Assembly: GCA_030747475.1 (NCBI GenBank)
Contig: JASLKO010000180.1
Coordinates: forward strand, 51,477 to 115,476
DNA from: Candidatus Thalassarchaeaceae archaeon
GTDB taxonomy: Archaea; Thermoplasmatota; Poseidoniia; Poseidoniales; Thalassarchaeaceae
Length of the DNA: 64,000 nt
Direction of reading: 5' to 3'
The notes beneath the pieces are model-generated. The model did no database searches, had not been told where the DNA came from, and worked only from the letters and a program-made list of their open reading frames with translations. Made by a program: the position numbers and the translations under genes. Position 1 is the stretch's first letter. Every line of letters starts with the position of its first letter. This document shows positions 63,101 through 64,000 of the stretch, one piece after another.

Positions 63101-64000
63101 CGGGCGGTTCCTCTTCAGCAAGTATCAACATTACAGTGAACGATCAAGTTCCAGGATTATCGATATTCCCTGAGGATACCATTGCGACCAACAACACTGC
63201 AATCCTTGCGATTGTAATTACAACAAACGGCCCAGGCGAAATCCTAACTTGGGAACTCGAAGGAACCCTACCAGCAGGCCTCACATTCACTGCAGCAAAC
63301 CAGACCATTTGGGGAACCCCAACTGAGCTAATGACCACAACCCAATACACAATTTGGGCAAACAATACGGGTGGAACAGTCTCTGCAACATTGAACATCA
63401 CTGTGAACGATCAAGTTCCAGGATTATCGATTACTCCAGAAAACACGATTGCCACCAACAACACTGCAATCACAACCATCGCCATTACAACCACCAGTCC
63501 TGGTGAAATCCTGACTTGGGAACTCGAAGGAACCCTACCAGCAGGCCTCACATTCACTGCAGCAAACCAGACCATTTGGGGAACCCCAACTGAGCTGATG
63601 ACCACAACCCAATACACAATTTGGGCAAACAACACTGGTGGAACTGTATCTGCAACCCTGAACATCACTGTGAACGATCAGGTTCCAGGATTATCAATAA
63701 CTCCTGAGAATACAACAGCAACTAACAATACAGCAATCACAACCATCGCCATTACAACCACCAGTCCTGGTGAAATCCTGACTTGGGAACTCGAAGGAAC
63801 CCTGCCAACAGGCCTCACATTCACTGCAGCAAACCAGACCATTTGGGGAACCCCAACTGAGCTAATGACCACAACCCAATACACAATTTGGGCAAACAAT
63901 ACGGGTGGAACTGTATCTGCAACCCTGAACATCACTGTGAACGATCAGGTTCCAGGATTATCGATTACTCCAGAAAACACGATTGCGACCAACAATACAG
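51127..64000 (+). CDS. Second giant surface protein, 3' end outside the window
   Basis: The frame is open to the window end: at least 4291 codons. Residues 1-37 look like a signal peptide (GQRRR, ALALSLLMIALAQ). Residues about 60-615 resemble a right-handed beta-helix (Asn/Ser-rich NTV and SNNTV rungs), interrupted near 625 by a seven-unit RCC1-type propeller (nt 53000-54150), after which a beta-helix-like end (NDDFRPMLG, LDAGAYAA) follows. Nt 54500-61000 hold five seven-unit propellers with HISYYDE motifs, each enclosed by an Ig-like domain. Nt 61610-62960 hold a nine-unit ELWAHDTS propeller inside another Ig-like domain. From 62960 on come Ig-like (He_PIG) units, tandem 267-bp copies at the end. 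The membrane anchor, if any, is outside. Function probably adhesion or substrate binding at the surface. Confidence 0.85.
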   Translation, partial: MGHSENGQRRRALALSLLMIALAQTSYIGALEGWKFVELVPNANDSSWSSACSSETLGSGDPFHVDALNGSDVWAGTATCPKSTISSAVGNASSNDEIIVHAGRYHENITIDNKDGLTVRAATGERVVMDGTQSISEDFDAIWTSPDADGIQEVTLPVDGWQLFLDWGEQVPARWPNAGFSNESVFNRSYWAEGTLTNSNNAYMNGWLQDAGPESGVHLGLNETINATGLNPVGAIAILNVGSFKSYSREITSWNASTGTFGYDPTPSWKTKHHAYFLEGKRELIDVDGEWWFNNTNNRLHYRPTTGENANNLDLRVKVQPFAITVQNSDDVTIQGIDFFGTTIDVNNCDGCSFTNSTLEYPSTSRRGQGIADESEDERFVTHFYRSKNTFVDNISITNTDGGAIEFHGASGQSHNNTVNNSYFHAIDWSASDQKGLMTTIYEGGRHMTFSNNTVHLTGASSVLSIGDAATILYNEVWDVGHLQTDGAVVQIMEGDTAGTEIAYNWIHDISKYGIRFDAPINQISTGNNGSIHHNVIWNASGGIMAKGDYHDISNNTVFGERVDGKNNIIILHEQNTGNENSTIWNNAADAIAAHRSNPLWDDPLQNWTHGSNWNGYVHGDQGSIMVSNGYSCAIYSNNSLYCWGRNHQGQLGLGFTTTMELTPQYVDVGPGRTVTSFDSSVPGAAWISGTVTHNCAILDDGSLVCWGENQAGELGVGNATNTGSWRYSPNTANLGTSRKVVDVAVGIAHTCAILDNGSVMCWGRNNYGQIGIGNYSTNGSIITPHYVDLGIGRTAVSIEAGGQHTCAILDNRSVSCWGRNQFGQLGLGNYTARVTTPHHMPTPSGRIVTSIGPQLSTTCVTFDNGSVACTGDDDDGALGDGYPHNTVNSLVYTGSIGQYSVKVDGGRVHGCSLVINGSVICWGDNAYGTHGTGDQIDSAAPLRFADIDSARFAVDLVAGESHTCSRLENGSVACWGYNWNGELGLGSPTVPVTTPTILSNLGSLASTTIRDMLVDPDNDDFRPMLGTHLDILDAGAYAAADSNPWDAGIEWNYSSPSNPNMGCTDSAALNHQSNAVFDDGNCQFIKADVSGMTGHINQAITPITFTESLSNINTGTWTSGVTNSSSTPQTDNPQRGTDIAIWPNGDIAIVYNRYLVPYSKHVLGLSIHSSGSWSHTILENNTNTGYHPSIEIDNSGSLHISYLDHTNETLRYVTNMSGSWVFTTLDNAKYTASTGAETDIKIDSKGAVHIVYPIQVSSPNTRALNHTTNASGSWVTTTVTNPTKDSGLWPSLALDGNDFVHISVYRDDGSDIVYITDSSGSWTNETVETSNNVGRYSQIAVDSNDKIVIVYVKADGNNDVRWARGHSGSFTVSQVKNNVRAAHLSLGIDSNDDVHISIHNSNNRRLIHFTNASGSWVQASDYFGCSGEFSEMAIDDNDDIHISSSDLGCYNDLKYATFKGTGKGVKIQPVFSISPDLPTGLNFNWKTGEISGSPTEIIDNTTYTVWINGSGRSDSTSVWINVEENMRSSVPGLTATVNSLISPITFDWYSSIWETRVTNSSASPASNDNQAGRHTDSAVDSNGKTHIVSFDDSNDDLRYSTNAGGSWSSSLIVETGNTGRHPSIVIDSNDLIHVVFYDHSNTRLMYMNKSVSSSSWSSLSEIHSDAKNYATGLALDDDDTLYVSWRRGDNTWFKQCFVRTKLANSTSWINAPDLQTFYTSSGSGGGNENAAVRNACDVAVDSNKKIHIVINDADKDLRYITNADGSWDAEDVMGSSSSSVDTGRFVKLAIDSQDYVHITYAEEISGSNSKVYYQNKNPSTGSWSTREEFWHADYPAIAIDSHDYVHLLYGYTSAGDRLVYESNYGGGSIEFIRNVHTGGTDYIEPSIVVDNNDDIHMTAGYGNNKRLVSGTVMGTGNGIKDDPGSWRPVISTISSCEVSPSLPQGLSVNNQRCTLSGTPTEVASNQSYTVWANTSSGDSFSTNLWLRVVNSAPSISYNYNSFNLINNTTMSPTAIPTNSGGPIPSRTIDVGSVDNQSSIAMDSNGYMHISYRDSTNKTLMYATDKSGSWVTTTVDSTSNSGTQSKIALDSNDNVHIVHFNWPNWNLRYTSNSSGSWVSTILDSTDGGAVGFSGHSPSIVIDSNDNIHISHVWLSSAYKMRYGTNSSGSWIFTTVSNTSTLHYPSAFSATTSMVLDSNEIPHITYTCHGPTDRDLCYTTNASGSWVGQTLETSGNIGYDNSISIDSNNYLHISYYDQTNGDLRYATNKSGSWVYTSIDQTGDVGQDTSIGIDSDDNVHISYYDETNRNLKYATNSSGIWVNSTIDSHLDIGTSLSSAASGSTSIFVESNDRVHISYQESVSGTDGNLRYVIVDNNNSNYGWAINSSLPEGLHFNENTGVISGTPTEPLNATQYTIWANNSGGSSSAVITINVEDISPSITYSPDSFNLVNNTAMTPATPTNSGGTTPSGILDSTGSIGLYTSIALDSNGHTHISYYDEINEDLKYATDESGSWVFTTLDSTGMVGKFTSIAIDSNDDVHISYYDETNGDLKYITDNSSSWVATTIDGSGGGLASSGDVGKYTSIALNSSDLPKISYYDETNDDLKFAAYGCSPSGGCLWVPTQVDSTGFVGKFSSIAVDSNDRMHISYYDETTQDLKYANTLTGSWVTTTIDSTGDLGFYTSIAIDSNDDIHIAYNDEGNDNLKYATNMSGSWVTSTIDSVDDVGSHPSIAIDSNDKVHISYCYWSGLDLKYATNKNGSWVNYTIDSDAGMYNSIAIDSRNEVHISTYDMTNDDLKYIALDSSSKMYGYTISPNLSAGLSMNKFNGTISGTPTALLSNTAYTITARNFGGSSSTMINISVQEDPPLISYSPSEYNLTKGTTMSPSANPSNTGGHIPTHDITSTSSSSWLSSAIDSNGYNHVCFYQSNGLYYSTDISGSWITSVVNNPSGMRVGEYNSIAIDSNDKIHISYWNFTSTALMYSTNSGGSWSHTTVDNTGYVGEWTSISIDSNDKVHISYYEKFGASSDNNLKYATNAGTSSWSNYTLDSSGNVGTQTSIDIDSNDNVHIAYFYHTGGSLKYINNISGSWTASTIDSTGTVGGQPSLVIDTNDNVHIAYRDVTNTRLKYASNETGSWVIQSIDSPGNVGQYPDLVIDSEGHLHISYRDNNYANSRIKYATNQSGSWVFQNVSIGNHANQGSSIAIDSNDNVYVTYIHNRTKLKIITYTDEGYLGWSITPDLPAGLSLNIGTGEISGTPTVVSPTTNYTITARNLGGNSTTIVTITVNDIAPNLTYVPNDDIVTTINTTLSAVYPSENGGTATSWEIYPSPTGYFDFNVNTGVISGVSNTLLSRSMFTIWANNSGGSAVAYINFTVNDVISGGIIISPSENTTGIKNTNITSITFSSSGPGAIVTWELVGELPDGVTFTSTNQTIWGTPTEMMATTQYTIWANNTGGNVSATLNITVNDQAPGPFEYNPENNTLTNNTEVHLAPQFINEVTGNGSAWQVADINSGSGSFVLTYMTILVGDTIYFDATDGSTGRELWAHNTSNHSTWRVTDINSGGSDSNPGRYMAILVGDTIYFDADDGLTGKELWAHDTSNHSTWQVAEITFPSSIGSNPGQYMAMLVGDTIYFDADDGYQGRELWAHDTSNSSTWRVADIQTASGASDSNPGYFMEILVGDTIYFSAYTSSWELWAHNTSNSSTWQAVDINPSGGSQPGENMKAAILVGDTIYFDADDGSTGHELWAYDTSNDSAWRITDIRSGSASSIVSTPLQILVGDTIYFTATDSGADVELWAYDTSNSSLWQATSFDYNTQMAQNMGLLVGDTIYFDANDGISGRELWAHDTSNGSTWMTADMGAYTIPGYKMAIGVGNTIFFDEGGELHAHDTSNGSTWMVADIRSGSAGSSVGWYMSILVGDTLYFDADDGSSGKELWAFAIDGVNLMTNTGGAVTSYGISGNLPNGLSFNNSTGVISGTPTELMTKTQYTIWANNSGGSSSASINITVNDQVPGLSIFPEDTIATNNTAILAIVITTNGPGEILTWELEGTLPAGLTFTAANQTIWGTPTELMTTTQYTIWANNTGGTVSATLNITVNDQVPGLSITPENTIATNNTAITTIAITTTSPGEILTWELEGTLPAGLTFTAANQTIWGTPTELMTTTQYTIWANNTGGTVSATLNITVNDQVPGLSITPENTTATNNTAITTIAITTTSPGEILTWELEGTLPTGLTFTAANQTIWGTPTELMTTTQYTIWANNTGGTVSATLNITVNDQVPGLSITPENTIATNNT
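53000..54150 (+). repeat. Seven RCC1-type units
   Basis: Seven units with Cys, about ten residues, then CysTrpGly (for example HTCAILDNGSVMCWG at about 53370) spaced about 155-175 bp apart. Six keep the CysTrpGly; the fifth reads CysThrGly. A seven-bladed RCC1 propeller with a likely disulfide in each blade. Confidence 0.85.
54500..60990 (+). repeat. Five super-repeats of a seven-unit propeller and an Ig-like domain
   Basis: The first strand of each unit (I-x-I-D-S-N-D-x-V-H-I-S-Y) appears seven times in each of five blocks, at roughly 54540-55450, 55860-56830, 57240-58190, 58570-59490 and 59855-60755. Between blocks lies an Ig-like segment ending in GLSxNxxTGxISGTPT, then an AYTITARN-like strand. 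The Ig-like GTPT motifs sit near 55605, 57000, 58335, 59620 and 60890, giving a super-repeat of about 1.3-1.4 kb. Confidence 0.85.
61610..62960 (+). repeat. ELWAHDTS repeat block, nine units
   Basis: Nine units of about 43-52 residues with ILVGDTIYFDADDG, ELWAHDTSN and TWRVADI, clearly related to the ELWKSDGT block of the preceding giant. Unit number is the same by my count. Confidence 0.8.
63138..64000 (+). repeat. Tandem 267-bp repeat
   Basis: Copies starting near 63138, 63405, 63672 and 63939 (the last cut by the window) share long identical stretches and code an 89-aa Ig-like (He_PIG) unit. More diverged copies lie from about 61250 and 62960. The near-identity suggests recent expansion or gene conversion. 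Confidence 0.9.

Noticed and set aside
63144..63935. Three reverse-strand frames of equal length
   Set aside because: They are antisense shadows repeated with the 267-bp tandem unit of the giant gene.

Overview
The window looks like a chromosome piece from a planktonic marine archaeon, most likely Candidatus Poseidoniales (Marine Group II, Thermoplasmatota). This assignment is an inference from gene content and style: compact genes with overlapping or abutting ends, GGTGA-type Shine-Dalgarno (SD) sequences before only some genes, a B12-dependent class II ribonucleotide reductase, and very large secreted beta-propeller/Ig/thrombospondin-type proteins. No rRNA or tRNA was found to settle it.

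Region 1 (1-16.2 kb) is mostly small metabolic genes on both strands. It holds a partial OsmC-like protein, two small TerB-like acidic proteins, NrdJ, a 1145-aa helical-repeat protein with a C-terminal PIN nuclease, a DHH phosphoesterase, a Nudix hydrolase, a PduO-type cobalamin adenosyltransferase (which makes the AdoCbl that NrdJ needs), small membrane proteins, an RlmH-type rRNA methyltransferase, a bacterial-type aspartate decarboxylase (PanD) and a MaeB-type malic enzyme. The malic enzyme gene is split by an in-frame TAG and appears to start at CTG.

Region 2 (16.2-28.4 kb) has a 2823-aa surface protein (propeller repeats, FN3-like domains, one C-terminal membrane anchor), then pabC and a pabB-pabA fusion for p-aminobenzoate, then a small zinc-ribbon membrane protein.

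Region 3 (28.4-35.7 kb) is accessory-looking. Strong intergenic hairpins precede a 41-aa ORF, a VWA protein and a 161-aa protein of unknown function. A roughly 340-nt gap that folds into several helices, probably a structured RNA or leader, comes next, then a secreted calcium-binding-type protein with a long Gln-Gly tract. A further group encodes a membrane-anchored winged-helix/TerB-like protein, a two-TM protein and a 686-aa protein of unknown function.

Region 4 (35.8-64.0 kb) is two consecutive giant genes: a complete 5093-aa protein and one of more than 4290 codons running off the window. Both are built from RCC1-type and other propellers, Ig-like (He_PIG-type) domains and repeated ELW units; the first also has thrombospondin type-3 repeats. 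The main observation is nesting: whole propellers sit inside single units of other repeat domains. In the second giant, five seven-unit propellers in a row are each inserted into an Ig-like domain, the last three clearly at the same loop. The first giant crosses the membrane once and ends in the cytoplasm with a long coiled coil and a helix-hairpin-helix domain, suggesting a link from the outer surface to DNA or another internal partner.
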